From NCBI GenBank assembly GCA_029204045.2, contig JAQNDB010000506.1, forward strand, positions 16,183 to 80,182: a stretch of 64,000 nucleotides of DNA, written 5' to 3'. This document shows, piece by piece, positions 9,187-20,768 of the stretch. A model generated the notes under the pieces. That model did not search any database. It worked only from the letters and a program-made list of their open reading frames with translations, and was not told the DNA's origin. The translations under genes were made by a program, and so were the position numbers. Source of the DNA: Tillandsia leiboldiana. Taxonomy: Eukaryota > Streptophyta > Magnoliopsida > Poales > Bromeliaceae. How positions within the stretch are numbered: position 1 is the first letter of the stretch; every line of letters starts with the position of its first letter.

Positions 9187-12100
9187 TTATTTCAAGGAAA
9201 GCATCCCAATTGCTTTTCGTAAATGAATAAAACGTTTTTGATCCAAAGGTTTTGTTAGAATGTCAGCTAATTGATCCTCAGTTGAAATATATGAAAGTTG
9301 AAGAGTATTTGATTCAACTAGCTCTCTAAGAAAATGATATCTAAGTTCAATATGTTTTGTTCTAGAGTGCAACACAGGGTTTTTAGAAATGTTAATAGCA
9401 CTAGTGTTGTCACAAAGTATTGTTACCGAAGATGCTGAAATGCGGAAGTCGCTCAATACGCTTTTCATCCAAATGAGTTGAGTTGAGCAACTTCCAGCTG
9501 AAATGTATTCCGCTTCGGCAGTCGAGAGTGCTATGCAGTTCTGCTTTTTACTGTGCCATGCAACAAGGCAATGGCCAAGATAGAAGCATGCACCACTCGT
9601 GCTTTTCCGATCATCCACTGATCCTGCCCAATCGGCATCTGAGTATCCAACAATATCTAAACTTGTTCCCATAGGATACCAAATTCCGAAATTAATTGAT
9701 CCTTTGATATACCGGATGATCCTTTTCACCGCTTTCAGGTGAACCTCCTTTGGTGCTGATTGATATCTCGCGCAAATCCCAACACCAAAAGATATATCCG
9801 GGCGACTAGCCGTGAGGTAAAGTAGACTTCCAATCATACTTCGATACAGTTTCTCGTCTACATTCTCACTATGTGATTCACTTCCAAGTCCCTTGTGGCT
9901 AGTTCCCATTGGAGTCGGAAAATCTTTACAATTTTCTAGATCAAACTTTTTGACCAACTCCATTGCATACTTGGATTGACTCAAGTGAATACCTTCATCA
10001 TTTTGTTTAATTTGCAATCCAAGGAAATAAGTCAATTCGCCCATCATGGACATCTCAAATTCGCTTTCCATGGTCTCCGCGAATTTAGAAGCATCGTTAT
10101 CTCTTGTTGCGCCAAATACAATGTCATCGACATAGATTTGTGCTACAATGAAATTGCTTTGATAATGCTTCACAAAGAGAGTCCTATCAGCTCCCCCTCG
10201 AGTATAGCCCTTCTCCAAAAGGTGCTTTGTTAACCTTTCGTACCATGCTCGCGGTGCTTGTTTCAGACAGTAAAGAGCCTTTTTCAAACGAAAAACATGG
10301 TTAGGTTGTTTATGATCTACAAAACCTTTCGGTTGAGCCACATAAACTTCCTCATTTAAAAACCCATTTAGAAATGCGCTCTTAACGTCCATTTGAAATA
10401 ATTTAATTTTAAAATGACAAGCAATAGCGAATAGTATACGAATGGACTCGAGTCTAGCTACAGGGGCGAAGGTTTCATCAAAGTCTATACCTTCTACTTG
10501 AGAGTAGCCTTGAGCAACTAATCGTGCCTTGTTCCTGATGATAGTACCATCCTCATTTTTCTTGTTCTTGAAGATCCATTTGGTACCTATCACATTGTGT
10601 TGCTTTGGAGGCTTCGTTAATTCCCAGACTTTGTTTCGCTCAAATTGATGGAGCTCTTCCTGCATTGCTTTAATCCAGTAGTCATCCTGAAGAGCTTCAT
10701 CTATGTTCTTTGGTTCGATTAAAGATACGTAGCAAGCGAATCCACAAACCAACTGCCTCCGAGTTCTGACTCCTTCTTGTGGATCTCCAATAATATTCGA
10801 TTCCGGATGATCCTTGGAGATTCGTAACGTTTGTTGAAACGGAGTACTCGGAGATATATGAGATGATTCATGCACATCAGATAAACTAGAAGAACCATTA
10901 GATGCATCATTAATATTGGAAGTATTATTATGAGAAGATGCACTAGCAGGAGAATCATCATCTAGAGAGATATCGAGGGTAGATTTTCCAGTTTCAAAGT
11001 GAAAAGCTTCATCTACTTTAACATTTATAGATTCTACGATCGTCTTAGATTCAATGTTAAATACTCGATATGCTCTGCTATTCGTAAAATAACCCAAAAA
11101 GATCCCTTCATCACTTCGAGAGTCGAACTTTCCAAGATTTTCACGGTCACGTAAAATGTAACATCGACTCCCGAAGACACGAAAATATTTGATATTGGGT
11201 TTTCTACTAAACCACAGCTCATATGGTGTATTTAAAGTTCCTGGGCGCAAGTAAACTCTATTAATGACATAGACAGCGGTGTTCACAGCTTCAGCCCAAA
11301 AATGTAGCGGTAAATTCCGGCTATGAAGCATCACACGCGCCATCTCTTGAACAACCCTGTTCTTGCGCTCAACAACACCATTCTGCTGAGGTGTATAGGG
11401 TGCCGAGAATTCATGTTTAATTCCATTTGAAGTGCAAAAATCAATGAATTTTGAATTTATGAATTCTCCACCTCTATCACTTCTAACACGAATGATCTTT
11501 TCATTCTTTTCAATCATAATACGATGGCAAATCTCATGAAAAGAGTCAAACGTATCAGCTTTCTCTTTTAAAAATGCTACCCAAGAAAACCGAGAGAAAT
11601 CATCAACCAATAAAAAAAGGTACCATTTACCTCCCAAAGATGGTTGACGGGTCGGCCCCATTAAGTCCATGTGCAAAAGTTCCAAGGGCCGTTTTGTACC
11701 AACGTGGTTCAAGTTCTTGTGTGCAGTCCTAGACTGTTTTCCCTTTTGGCAACCACCACACACAATGTTTTGTTTAAATAAAAGCTTTGGAACCCCCTTG
11801 ACCACGTCCTTGCTTGAAATTCTAGTAAGTTCCTTAAAATTTAAGTGACCTAGCCTTTCATGCCAAAGAGTTTCATTATTCAAAGCGGCTAAGTTACAAT
11901 TTTCAGAAAATTTATTAGGAACAACATAACAATTGTTTTCAGATCTAACCCCTTTTAGAAAGAAGACATGGTCCTTATCAGTTACAACGCATTCAACAGA
12001 TGAAAAGTTAACTGAAAAACCATTGTCGCAAAGTTGACTTATGCTTATGAGGTTAGTCTTAAGGCCATCAACAAATAAGACGTTTTTCAAAATCGGGCCA

Positions 12101-14304
12101 TCTGGAATAGCTACCGTCCCTCTTCCAACGATTTTGGAAGATCGACCGTCTCCGAAAACAACGTGTCCTCCGGAGATTTTCTCAAGATTTTGAAAACTAT
12201 TTTTGTCACCGGTCATGTGACGGGAACACCCGCTATCCAGATACCAAGACGAACTATCATATGCATGCAAGGAAACATTGGAAACAAGACAAGGGAAAAT
12301 TTCACCTTTGCGCACCCAAACCCTTTTGGAGTGCGTCGGTAATGGTCCTGAAGTTATATGCCTAGGTGAAGGCGTCTTGTTATAGCGATTGTTGTTCCTT
12401 GATGAGATCGTCTTGCGCGATGAACTACCAAGTCTCTTTTCATTTGAAAAGTTTTGCTTTGATTTTCGGGGAGGAGCCTTTTTGGTAGTTGTTGCAAGAG
12501 GTCCTTGAGATGAGCGTTCGACTCCCGTCTTGCAATATCTTCTTATGTGCCCTGAAACACCACAACGAAAACATACCTTAGATCTTGACGATCCCAAAGA
12601 GGATGAAGTAGGTTTGTTGTCGTTGTTTGTCTTGAATTCCGGTGTCGGAGGAGGAGATACCGACTGAGGCACAAAAACTGTCTCACTCGAACTTGGACTG
12701 TTTCCAGTTTGAGTGTATCCGAGGCCGAACCTATTTGATTGACCAAGACCAAGAAGTCTATCCAACTTACTCCTTCCTGAAGAGAATCGCTGTAAGTCAT
12801 TCTTGAGTTGGAAAATGGTCTTTGTCATTTCCAGGTTATCCTGTCGAGCCTCGTTGTAGAGCTTTGAGAAGTGATTCGCGTTATCCACCAGATTTGTATG
12901 TTCCTTCTCAAGTTGCTCATTGGACTCTTGAAGGGAAGCATTTGCCTTTATCAGGTTTTCCCTTTCCACTTCAAGAGCGTTTGAGAGAGAAGTCGCTCTT
13001 TTTGCTTCTTCTTCGAGATCATGCACTCTCCCTCTCAAACTCTTGTTTTGCTTAGCCACTTTCTTTGAGTCCCTCAAAAGTCTGTGGTAGGCTAGAGCAA
13101 AATCTTCACCTTCCGAATCATCCGATTCGTTGTCCGTAGCGTTCTTTTCAACAGTGGAGTTGGACAACGACTCAGATGTACTTGCCATAAAGCACATGAA
13201 GGGTGAAGATACGGACGCGTGGAATGCGGTGGAGCTCTTTTCTTCATCACTCGAAGACGACTCATTTGACGTTGAGTTGTCATCCCAAGTGACGACTTGC
13301 ATCGCCTTCTTCTTTGCCGGATACTTGTTAGGACACTCCGTTGCAATGTGGCCGTAGCCTCGACATTTGAAGCATTGTAGTTGTCCTTCTGAACTTTTCT
13401 TATCCTTTGAGAAGTTCTCTTGCTTTCTTGACTTGTAACCTGAAGTACCCTTGCCTTTGTTCGACTTTCCGAAGGATGGAGATTTGCTTGAATTACCCCT
13501 TCGAAAGTTGCGGCGAAACTTCCTTGTCAAGAGAGCGAGCTGTTTCTCAAATTCCTCCATAGAAAGGTTCTCGTCATCGTCTGAGGAGGACGTATCCGCA
13601 TCTTCTTCCTTAGTTGTTTTCAACGCATAACCTGAAGACTTAGAAGTGGATGCCTTTCCAGAAGAATTGTTAGTTGTAAATGTCATTTCATAAGTTTGTA
13701 ATGAACCAACTAATTCTTCTACACGTATTTCGTCCGGGTGTTTAATAGTTTCAATGGCAGTAACCTTTGGGCGAAATCGTTCAGGAAGAGTTCTTAAGAT
13801 CTTTCTTACAATCTTAAATTCTGGAATCTTCTCTCCCAGATTAGCACATGAGTTTACGATGTCTTGCAATCGTGTATAGTAGTCCGTGAAAGATTCATTT
13901 TCTGCCATTAAGATAGAGTCAAACTTGCTCGTAAGCATTTGCAGTTTCTGAATCTTCACGAGGTTAGTTCCCTCATGTGTAACCTGAAGAACATCCCAGA
14001 TTTCTTTCGCAGTCTCACATGCCGAGACGCGAGAGAATTCAGTTTGAGATAAGGCATTAAAGATAGCATTAATTCCCTTGCCATTGTAAGAAGATGAATC
14101 TAACTCTTCCTTGGTCCATTTCGACCTAGGTTTTAAGGTGCGAACATCACCAATAAGTTCAGTTGGATTAGACCATCCTAATTCAATTGATTGCCACACC
14201 CGTTCGTCGATGGAAATTAAAAAGGCTTTCATCCGTACTTTCCAGTACGCATAATTTGTTCCATCGAAGAACGGGGGTCGGTTGATGTTTCCGCCTTCAA
14301 CCAT
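9187..14304 (-). CDS. gag-pol: C: intact copia gag-pol polyprotein (1705 aa)
   Basis: One open frame encoding all enzymes for copy-and-paste transposition in cytoplasmic particles. Domains in order: capsid-like gag 1-300, CCHC knuckle C311-C314-H319-C324, coiled coil about 405-505, TQT motif 531-533, second CCHC knuckle 578-591, protease DSG 690-692, pre-integrase H815/H820/C849/C852, integrase D880-D943-E979 (35 residues between the last two), RT with D1306 and YVDD 1391-1394, RNase H D1556, E1597, D1632. The start follows the primer site by 19 bases. Odd point: residue 1346 is Cys where D and A have the Gly of the usual ALYGLKQAPR motif, which may weaken RT. Length equals D exactly. Confidence 0.95.
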   Translation of the reverse strand: MVEGGNINRPPFFDGTNYAYWKVRMKAFLISIDERVWQSIELGWSNPTELIGDVRTLKPRSKWTKEELDSSSYNGKGINAIFNALSQTEFSRVSACETAKEIWDVLQVTHEGTNLVKIQKLQMLTSKFDSILMAENESFTDYYTRLQDIVNSCANLGEKIPEFKIVRKILRTLPERFRPKVTAIETIKHPDEIRVEELVGSLQTYEMTFTTNNSSGKASTSKSSGYALKTTKEEDADTSSSDDDENLSMEEFEKQLALLTRKFRRNFRRGNSSKSPSFGKSNKGKGTSGYKSRKQENFSKDKKSSEGQLQCFKCRGYGHIATECPNKYPAKKKAMQVVTWDDNSTSNESSSSDEEKSSTAFHASVSSPFMCFMASTSESLSNSTVEKNATDNESDDSEGEDFALAYHRLLRDSKKVAKQNKSLRGRVHDLEEEAKRATSLSNALEVERENLIKANASLQESNEQLEKEHTNLVDNANHFSKLYNEARQDNLEMTKTIFQLKNDLQRFSSGRSKLDRLLGLGQSNRFGLGYTQTGNSPSSSETVFVPQSVSPPPTPEFKTNNDNKPTSSSLGSSRSKVCFRCGVSGHIRRYCKTGVERSSQGPLATTTKKAPPRKSKQNFSNEKRLGSSSRKTISSRNNNRYNKTPSPRHITSGPLPTHSKRVWVRKGEIFPCLVSNVSLHAYDSSSWYLDSGCSRHMTGDKNSFQNLEKISGGHVVFGDGRSSKIVGRGTVAIPDGPILKNVLFVDGLKTNLISISQLCDNGFSVNFSSVECVVTDKDHVFFLKGVRSENNCYVVPNKFSENCNLAALNNETLWHERLGHLNFKELTRISSKDVVKGVPKLLFKQNIVCGGCQKGKQSRTAHKNLNHVGTKRPLELLHMDLMGPTRQPSLGGKWYLFLLVDDFSRFSWVAFLKEKADTFDSFHEICHRIMIEKNEKIIRVRSDRGGEFINSKFIDFCTSNGIKHEFSAPYTPQQNGVVERKNRVVQEMARVMLHSRNLPLHFWAEAVNTAVYVINRVYLRPGTLNTPYELWFSRKPNIKYFRVFGSRCYILRDRENLGKFDSRSDEGIFLGYFTNSRAYRVFNIESKTIVESINVKVDEAFHFETGKSTLDISLDDDSPASASSHNNTSNINDASNGSSSLSDVHESSHISPSTPFQQTLRISKDHPESNIIGDPQEGVRTRRQLVCGFACYVSLIEPKNIDEALQDDYWIKAMQEELHQFERNKVWELTKPPKQHNVIGTKWIFKNKKNEDGTIIRNKARLVAQGYSQVEGIDFDETFAPVARLESIRILFAIACHFKIKLFQMDVKSAFLNGFLNEEVYVAQPKGFVDHKQPNHVFRLKKALYCLKQAPRAWYERLTKHLLEKGYTRGGADRTLFVKHYQSNFIVAQIYVDDIVFGATRDNDASKFAETMESEFEMSMMGELTYFLGLQIKQNDEGIHLSQSKYAMELVKKFDLENCKDFPTPMGTSHKGLGSESHSENVDEKLYRSMIGSLLYLTASRPDISFGVGICARYQSAPKEVHLKAVKRIIRYIKGSINFGIWYPMGTSLDIVGYSDADWAGSVDDRKSTSGACFYLGHCLVAWHSKKQNCIALSTAEAEYISAGSCSTQLIWMKSVLSDFRISASSVTILCDNTSAINISKNPVLHSRTKHIELRYHFLRELVESNTLQLSYISTEDQLADILTKPLDQKRFIHLRKAIGMLSLK

Positions 14305-14323
14305 TGTTTACAACCCTATTCCC

Positions 14324-14335
14324 GCTCTGATACCA
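14324..14335 (-). promoter_or_regulatory. C: primer-binding site (tRNA-iMet)
   Basis: Minus strand TGGTATCAGAGC two bases from the LTR. Confidence 0.9.
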
Positions 14336-14639
14336 CTTGTTGGGTTATATGTAATACGGATCTAAATAGGGGAAAAAACACCTAGAGGGGGGTGAATAGG
14401 TGTAAACACATAAACACTCAAAAATTCGTTGCGATAAAAACCCAATGCGGAAATAAAAATAATACGCAAGATTTTTACGTGGAAAACTCCATCACCGGAG
14501 TAAAAAACCACGGGACCGATAACACGGCAGAAATCCACTAGAATTAAAACACGTACAAGGTGATTTACCGTACACACTTACGACTCAACCTTTTCCATAC
14601 GCTCCTAGAGGATCTTCTCCGCTCGCTCCGCGACGCTTC

Positions 14640-14818
14640 TCGAATCCACGATCTGCGCCCAACGCCGAATCCACGGCGTCCCACGTCGAATCCACGACGT
14701 CCGACCGAATCCACGGTCTTCACCCAATAGCACCCTTCGAATCCACGAACGTGCCTCGCTCCGAATCCACGAGAGCGGTTGAACCTTGAATCCACAAGGA
14801 CACGCGAATCCACGCGCC
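14640..14818 (-). repeat. C: TGGATT-loop hairpin array
   Basis: Eight units as in A, with the same loop and paired stems such as ACGTCG/CGACGT and CCTTG/CAAGG. Confidence 0.85.
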
Positions 14819-15101
14819 GATTTTTGGGGTAAATCGTTGTTTTAGGGTGGTGATGATCCGCCGAATACTTAGATCAAAGATAGATCGGAAATACCATCTA
14901 AGTATTCATTAGTTTGATTCAACTCAAGATGTGAGTATGAAAACCTAGAATCAAACTAATCAATATAGATGAAGAAACATAGAGTGTTCTCTAATGATTT
15001 CCTTTCTTCTCTATATGTGGATCTATAGCCGTATAAAATGATATATGAAAATGACGGCTATTGACTATGTGGATTAACCCTAGAAAAAGAATCATAGGGT
15101 C

Positions 15102-15456
15102 TATTTATAGGTTGGAAACCCTAGGAAGGAGATAAGAATCAAAAACCTAACATTTCTGGAAATTTTACGGACGGCGATACGGATCGGACTAGCTGTGATC
15201 CGGATCGTCGTAACGAGTCAGCCAGTTCCAGAAAAACGAAGGTTCGGGATCCGGATCGAAGTGCTTGATCCGGATCGTTCATACAGTTCACCAAACATCA
15301 ACGTTCGGGATCCGGATTACGAAGCCTGATCCGGATCGTTCAAGGAAGATGGTAAACTAAGTGTTCGGGATCCGGATCAAGAGGCTACGATCCGGATTGA
15401 ACTGGTGTATGAACGAACCACCTTCGGGATCCGGATCGAACAACCTGATCCGGATC
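15102..15456 (-). promoter_or_regulatory. C: LTR promoter, palindrome array and TATAAATA
   Basis: GATCCGGATC palindromes in pairs, one decayed to GATACGGATC, followed by a TATAAATA box on the minus strand. Confidence 0.75.
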
Positions 15457-15683
15457 CTGAACATGTCCCAAGTCTAGTTTTTGATTTTTATGCAATGAAA
15501 GATTCTTCCAAGTGTTTCTACACTACAAGAAGTATTCGGATCACACAAAATCTTAGGTTAAACATACCTGATCCTTTTGAATTCTTCTTTCTTGAGATTG
15601 AGTTAAACGATCCAACTTTCTTCACCTTCAATCTTCAAGACTTGAGACTTTCACGAAACTACGCCAACTCAAATTCCGTAACA

Positions 15684-18675
15684 ATTGGCGGGCGCCAACT
15701 GCCCCGTTGACCTGGGTGCGCCAAGCGGCGCGAGGTGAGCGGCCGGATCCGCTGTTTCGTGTTCGGGGACACGTGTCGGTGCGTGGAGCGGGTCGGACGG
15801 GTGCGCGGTCCGACCGGATCGGGTGTGCGGGCGAGGGCTGTGTGGGCCGAGTTACTGCGCGCGCCCGAAACCGGGGCCCGAAAGATTCGGGCGCCCGGAA
15901 GTTGGGACCAAATGGGAATTTTCCCAATTGTTTCCCTCAGCCTATAAATACCAACTCGAGCCCCTTCTTTTCGAGTTTTTCTACCATTTTCGAGCCTCTT
16001 CTGCCTGAGCCACCTTAAGGAAATTTGTTCACCTTTTGATCCTTGATCTTCCTGCCAAGTCCTAGGATTTTCGGAGCACGCATCCCGAGGTTCTCTATTT
16101 TACGGCGCGGCGCGACGTTGCATTTCCTGTTTCCTTCTTCGGCGCAGCAGTGATGTTTTAGCTCCCTTGGGCTACCTCGAGGTCCTTTTTTGATGATTCT
16201 TGCGCCGGCTGACTCCTTACAAGTAGGGCTTCAACTTTCATTTTGAGCGCGCTTTTCTGTTTCGAGGTTTTGGCACGGATCCCGAGGCATTGTTGTGACC
16301 CCTTTTTCTGTGGTGATTGTTGGGACAGCACAGAGTATTTCGGCCATATCTTCGCGCACGAGCGTCACACGGAGACGAGCTTATACAACTTTTTCATCTA
16401 CGGATCGCAAGGAACGCGCTCGTATTTTCTTGGATTTTTCGGAGATTTATGTCGAGGTGATAATCACTGTTTTCTCAGTGTACTGTTTACAGTTTTTCTT
16501 CACAGTTTGTTGATTGGATTACCACCTTGACGAATTTATAACTTGGCTTACCGAACTCTGATTTGGGCGTGCAAGGTACCGTTGCGAAGCTATCGACGCG
16601 AGGATCGCCGTGATATTTTTCTGGGAATTTTCTGGGCACTTTCTGTAGGTGATAATTTAACAGTTCTGGGACTGTTGTTGTATGTATTTGTAAGCGCATT
16701 TTTGGGAGCCTAAGTGTTTTTAGTGGACTTGGTGTTGTGCCAGGAGTGTTGCGGGTGTGCTGACCTTGTTGGAGCATGGGATTGGAGTTTTGGGTATTTT
16801 CAGCTGCACGGACCCGGACAGTTAGTGCTTCAGGTGGGTGGTTGTTGCTTGCCTCTACATCTGACTTACTCACTAAGTTTATTAGAAAACCCCCAATGTT
16901 GAGCATATTGATTGAGTATCCTGCATGTTTGACTGTTATAGATGTGAGCCTAGCATCTGAGATTTCTTTGGTGGATATAGCATGTTGGGGATATTACTGG
17001 GGCAATACTGCTGTAGGAACATGATCATTGGAGTAATTTATTATTGATAATTGACATGCTACTTTAGCACCCAGATTTTATGAAAATGGATTAAATAGAT
17101 TAATTGGTGGGACATAATGATTTATCATTGTGCGGGTTTCACTCTGGGGATTTATTACGGATCAGGGATCATATACATGTGTAGTTGACTGATGATTTTG
17201 GCATGACTGTTTTATCTGTGTGGATATTATTAATCGATACACATGTAAAACTGTTACTTGACTTTCTTTCTCTCCCACATTGTATGAGGACTTTTGCATG
17301 CTTATTTGGACATCTAGATAGGCCACTATTTTATTGCTACACTATCATATTGGGATTTGACTTAGGAGAAACCATGATTGCTTTCTTTCTCCTTTTATTT
17401 AGACTTTCGAGTCATGTTGCTCGAGTTTGAGCAGAGGTATGGGATAGTGTAGCCGGGACCTGAGGGTCAGTGACAGGGTGTACTTGCTGTTGGATTGTGG
17501 GTTATTGCGGCAACCGCGGACAGTAGGCGGTTGACCGGATCTTGATTATTTTACCCAATTGCGGGTTGTGGGTTATTGCGGTGACCGCGGACTTTGGGCG
17601 GTTGACCGGATGTTTACCATTGCGTCAGATTGGGTATCTGTTTTCTCTAGTGGATGGTGTTTCCCACTTTTGAGTACTATTGCAATTGATTGGGGATTGA
17701 GGTTTCATTAGTGGACGGAGTTTCCCACTTTGATCATAGTCATGATCCAGTCCTGCTATTATGAGACAGTGGTTACACAGATACTTGATACAGTGATACT
17801 TTACTCGTGTGGGTCGCTCCCCTCGAGTTCCACTCCGGAGTAGGCTTTAGACCGTGTTGGGTTCCGGTCATTTGGATAGTGGAGATACTGAGTTCTTGAG
17901 TTCGACAGCAGAGCAGGCCGTACCAGTTTTACTGGTGGCACTAGATTGGGTCTATTTGGTCAGGTACTGTTTTCTGATGCATTCATACCGTCATTTCCTT
18001 CGGTATTGCATTTAGAGGCATACTTGTTGTGGTTTCCCCATTTATTCAGTAGTTCTGTTTATAGTTTTACCACTTGCCCCTTTCTTGCCTCTAGTAGACT
18101 TAGTGGGTACGCCAGAGCTTGAGGCTTTACCCACAGGGGGAGGCTACTGGTTTACTAGTGGTTCTCACCCCCATTGTTTTTGTTTCCCCTTTTTCTCGCC
18201 CCTGTTTTGTAGTGTCCTCTTCGGGAGTTGCTGATCTTCGATCGTTGTTCGAGGCGAGGGAGTCACGAGCTAGATCCTTACCACCCGAGGAGTGTAGCTG
18301 TATCCCCTGGTTGGAGGTTCCTGGTAGCTGTTGGCTGGTTTTACTGTTTTATTTGGAGGGAGATCTTTTGTATTTGGAGAGACTGATGTTGAGACTGATG
18401 TACTATAGTTTTAGTTTATCTCCGTTTATAGTTGAGAGATGCTGTACTGAGGACATTGTATGATGATTATCTGTATTTGAGGAGATGGATATTGTACTTT
18501 ATTTCATACTGTTCAGTGATTGGATTTTATTTTACAGCATTTCATTTCCGCTCTGATATTTGTGTAGCTATAGTACTATCTTTTGCGGGTTAGACGCTTC
18601 GCCTATGCGGGTTTTAGCATAGGTGGCGGATCTGTTGGCGAGCCCGGGTCGCAGTTTCGACCCCGGGGCGTGACA
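15684..18675 (+). repeat. F: 5' LTR, part right of insertion C
   Basis: Aligns collinearly with 34193 onward in the 3' LTR. Ends CGGGGCGTGACA just before the primer site. TATAAATA box at 15943-15950. The first approximately 840 bases of the LTR should lie left of element C, outside the window. ORFs inside are not conserved as proteins. Confidence 0.88.
15943..15950 (+). promoter_or_regulatory. F: TATA box in 5' LTR
   Basis: TATAAATA in context CAGCCTATAAATACC; identical in the other LTR at 34452-34459. Confidence 0.7.
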
Positions 18676-18683
18676 GATTAGGT

Positions 18684-18695
18684 TGGTATCAGAGC
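18684..18695 (+). promoter_or_regulatory. F: primer-binding site (tRNA-iMet)
   Basis: TGGTATCAGAGC eight bases after the LTR end. Confidence 0.88.
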
Positions 18696-18830
18696 TTAGG
18701 GATAGGTCAGTTGGGACTGTAGAAACCCTAGGCTTATGGTTGGACCCTAGGATGACTTCGTGAGAGTCGTGATTTTGCGAGAGTCCTGATTGAGTTTTAT
18801 GCCTCTCCCGAGTGATGGGATGGGTGATTG

Positions 18831-18898
18831 GCATGTTTATTCTCCTAAGCAATTATGTTGGCTGCAGACAACATAATGCGGCGGAACGGTTGACATGC
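18831..18898 (+). ncRNA. F: leader hairpin with palindromic apical loop
   Basis: Outer stem GCATGTT/GACATGC, a middle stem partly paired, and a perfect 9-bp upper stem ATTATGTTG/CAACATAAT closing the 8-base loop G-CTGCAG-A. The same structure is in element E with compensatory base changes. It lies about 135 bases after the primer site, where retroelements keep dimerisation and packaging signals. The role is inferred. Confidence 0.6.
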
Positions 18899-20569
18899 TC
18901 TAGACTCTCGCCGGATTGGGTCGAGTTTTGTTTTGTGCTGTGGTGCAGTTGGTCGTGGTGAGCGGTGTCTCCCCGACGCGTTGTGTGGATTGGTGTGCAC
19001 TCGTCGCAGCGGTGGAGCTTGAGCAGATTGTTTTGGGGCCGGATATCCGGATTGAGGTTAGAGAGCTTCAGGCCCCGATGGCAGGATTGTCTGAGGTATA
19101 TCAGCGGCAGAGTGAGCCGCTGGTATGGGTGACACAGTTGTCGGAGCAGTGGGCAGCCCGACAGTGTTTTTCCCCTGAGACCACCTGGTTACAGTATCCT
19201 CAGCGGCAGTGATTTCTGAGGCGTCGATGGAGCGAGTGGCCCCTCCGTGCTAATGTTTTGTGTTGCAGCACCGAGGCGGGGTGGATTGCTGATAGTGGAT
19301 GAGTTGTGGGACATCATTGATGGATGGAGCCGGTTTTGGCAGATGAACCACCCCGATTTATGGATTTGAGTGGAGCCTTTGGAGGCAGAATCGTAGTTGG
19401 TGGTGATGGAGTGATCCGTTGAGAGTCTCCCTGTGCTAGAGAGTTTATGCAGTTGTTGAACTGCGCGCTCCAAGTTTTGAGGGACGAAGCGCATAGGATG
19501 TGTGTGACTGGGAGTGGATTGCGCCAGAATACCCTTTTAGTTTATCTGATCCCTCTGTTTTGGATTTTGGATTCTGGATGCCTCGATGGAATAGACAGTG
19601 TGTTTGGAGCGTACTGTTGCAGTTCCTTTGGATAGGAATCTGCCGCCAGAAACGAGTTCTGGATATAGGCGCCTGGCGCTAAGTGTTGGGGGACAGATCG
19701 GTTGGCTGTGGCACTTTCGTTTTTCCTTTCCTGGATGGTGGATATCCTTGTGGACGGATTATGTAAGCTTACCCATGGGAATGCTACCCTTTGTAATGGA
19801 TAACCTGCACGTTTGGGGTACAATATATGTGATTGAGGGGTGAGCTTAGTAAGGATAATGGTATGAGGAATTTCATGAATCAACTGTGTTTTGCCTTATG
19901 ACGATTGCATTAATGGATTTTCTGAGATGTCAGAGGTCAGGTGGACCCGGTGGCAGCATCAGCATCGTTATCAGAGTGGCGCAGCGGTAGCGTGGATTTA
20001 TTGTCTGCGGCGGACCGTATTCATCGCCTCAGTGTGAGCAAAAGCGGAGGATTGTGCTCCTTTTGTGGATAGCCTTGATTTTCAGACGACCACCTACTTT
20101 GAGCAGTTGAGACTGTGCTGCCTAGGTGGAGGGCACCAAGGCAGTGGATTGGGTCGTCGCAGGTGTGATTTCATCACCGCAGTCGGAGTTAGAGCATGTT
20201 GCTTTCCTGCATGAACCAGGGGCAGATTTGTTACCACATGCACTAGAGGTACGGGTGCCTGTTGGTGTGGTGCTTGTGGGGGAGGCTTGTGGATCATGTC
20301 CAGTGCAGTAGAGGCCGTGTGTTAGGCTGGTAGACTTATTGGTAGTTGTACCTGGTCAGTGTTTGACCCAGTGCGTGGGATTGGTTGGCACAGTGCCACA
20401 TGGTGTTTGACTGCGGAGAGAGAAGGTTATGATCTTCTGCAAGCAGACATTAGAGACTTGTTCTTTGAGATAGTCAGAGCACACAGGTTGTAGCGACTAT
20501 GCGCGAGGTGCTCACGGCGGCACCAGGACGCGAGGATATCCCTGTTATCGTGAGATCCCGGGTGTGATT
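18899..20569 (+). pseudogene. F: decayed gag/protease region
   Basis: By position and by weak similarity to element E this is the old gag-protease part of a gypsy element. No frame is open for long; the short stretch from 19016 (VRELQAPMAGLSEVY...) looks gag-like, but I cannot assign domains with confidence. Confidence 0.4.
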
Positions 20570-20742
20570 CCCCCGGAGCTGATGATAATGCCGCCGGTTA
20601 GGGAGATTGAGATTGCGATTGACGTGGTTTAGGGAACCACGCCAACCCCGATAGCACCTCATTGGATATCACCTGTAGAGCTGACAGAGCTGATGGCGCA
20701 GTCGCAGGATCTGATGGATCGAGGGTCTGTTCGATCTAGTGC
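20570..20742 (+). pseudogene. F: RT N-terminal fragment
   Basis: Translation includes REIEIAIDVV-stop-GTTPTPIAPHW and ELTELMAQSQDLMDRGSVR, which matches the start of Ty3/gypsy RT (the E-I-F-A-I-D-L-V-P-G-T and L-L-D-R-G-F-I-R-P-S region). One stop codon interrupts it. Confidence 0.7.
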
Positions 20743-20768
20743 CACGTCGTTGGCACACGACAGTGAGG
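20739..20768 (+). repeat. F: single copy of the 27-bp hairpin unit
   Basis: GTCGT-TGGCAC-ACGAC inside GCCACG...AGTGAGG; the same unit is repeated in elements E and G. Confidence 0.65.

Larger units (their letters stand above)
8709..15683 (-). mobile_element. Copia element C (Sirevirus), interrupted by A
   Basis: Minus-strand element with complete 5' LTR, primer site and an uninterrupted gag-pol. Its ORF2 and 3' LTR are separated from this part by element A and lie left of the window. The right flank ATTGG continues into the LTR of gypsy element F; the matching uninterrupted site (ATTGG at 34193-34197) is seen in F's other LTR, which locates the insertion. Coding capacity is intact but the copy is broken in two. 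Confidence 0.9.
14338..15683 (-). repeat. C: 5' LTR (1346 bp)
   Basis: Minus strand TGTTACGG...CCCAACA with the same internal order as the other copia LTRs. Confidence 0.92.

Noticed and set aside
3955..10233. Plus-strand ORFs of 60-90 codons across the copia pol genes
   Set aside because: Antisense shadows of gag-pol, repeated at the same place in every copy.
18684..18695. tRNA-like match TGGTATCAGAGC (also at the other primer sites)
   Set aside because: Only the 12-base primer-binding site adjoining LTR ends; no cloverleaf or A/B box follows.
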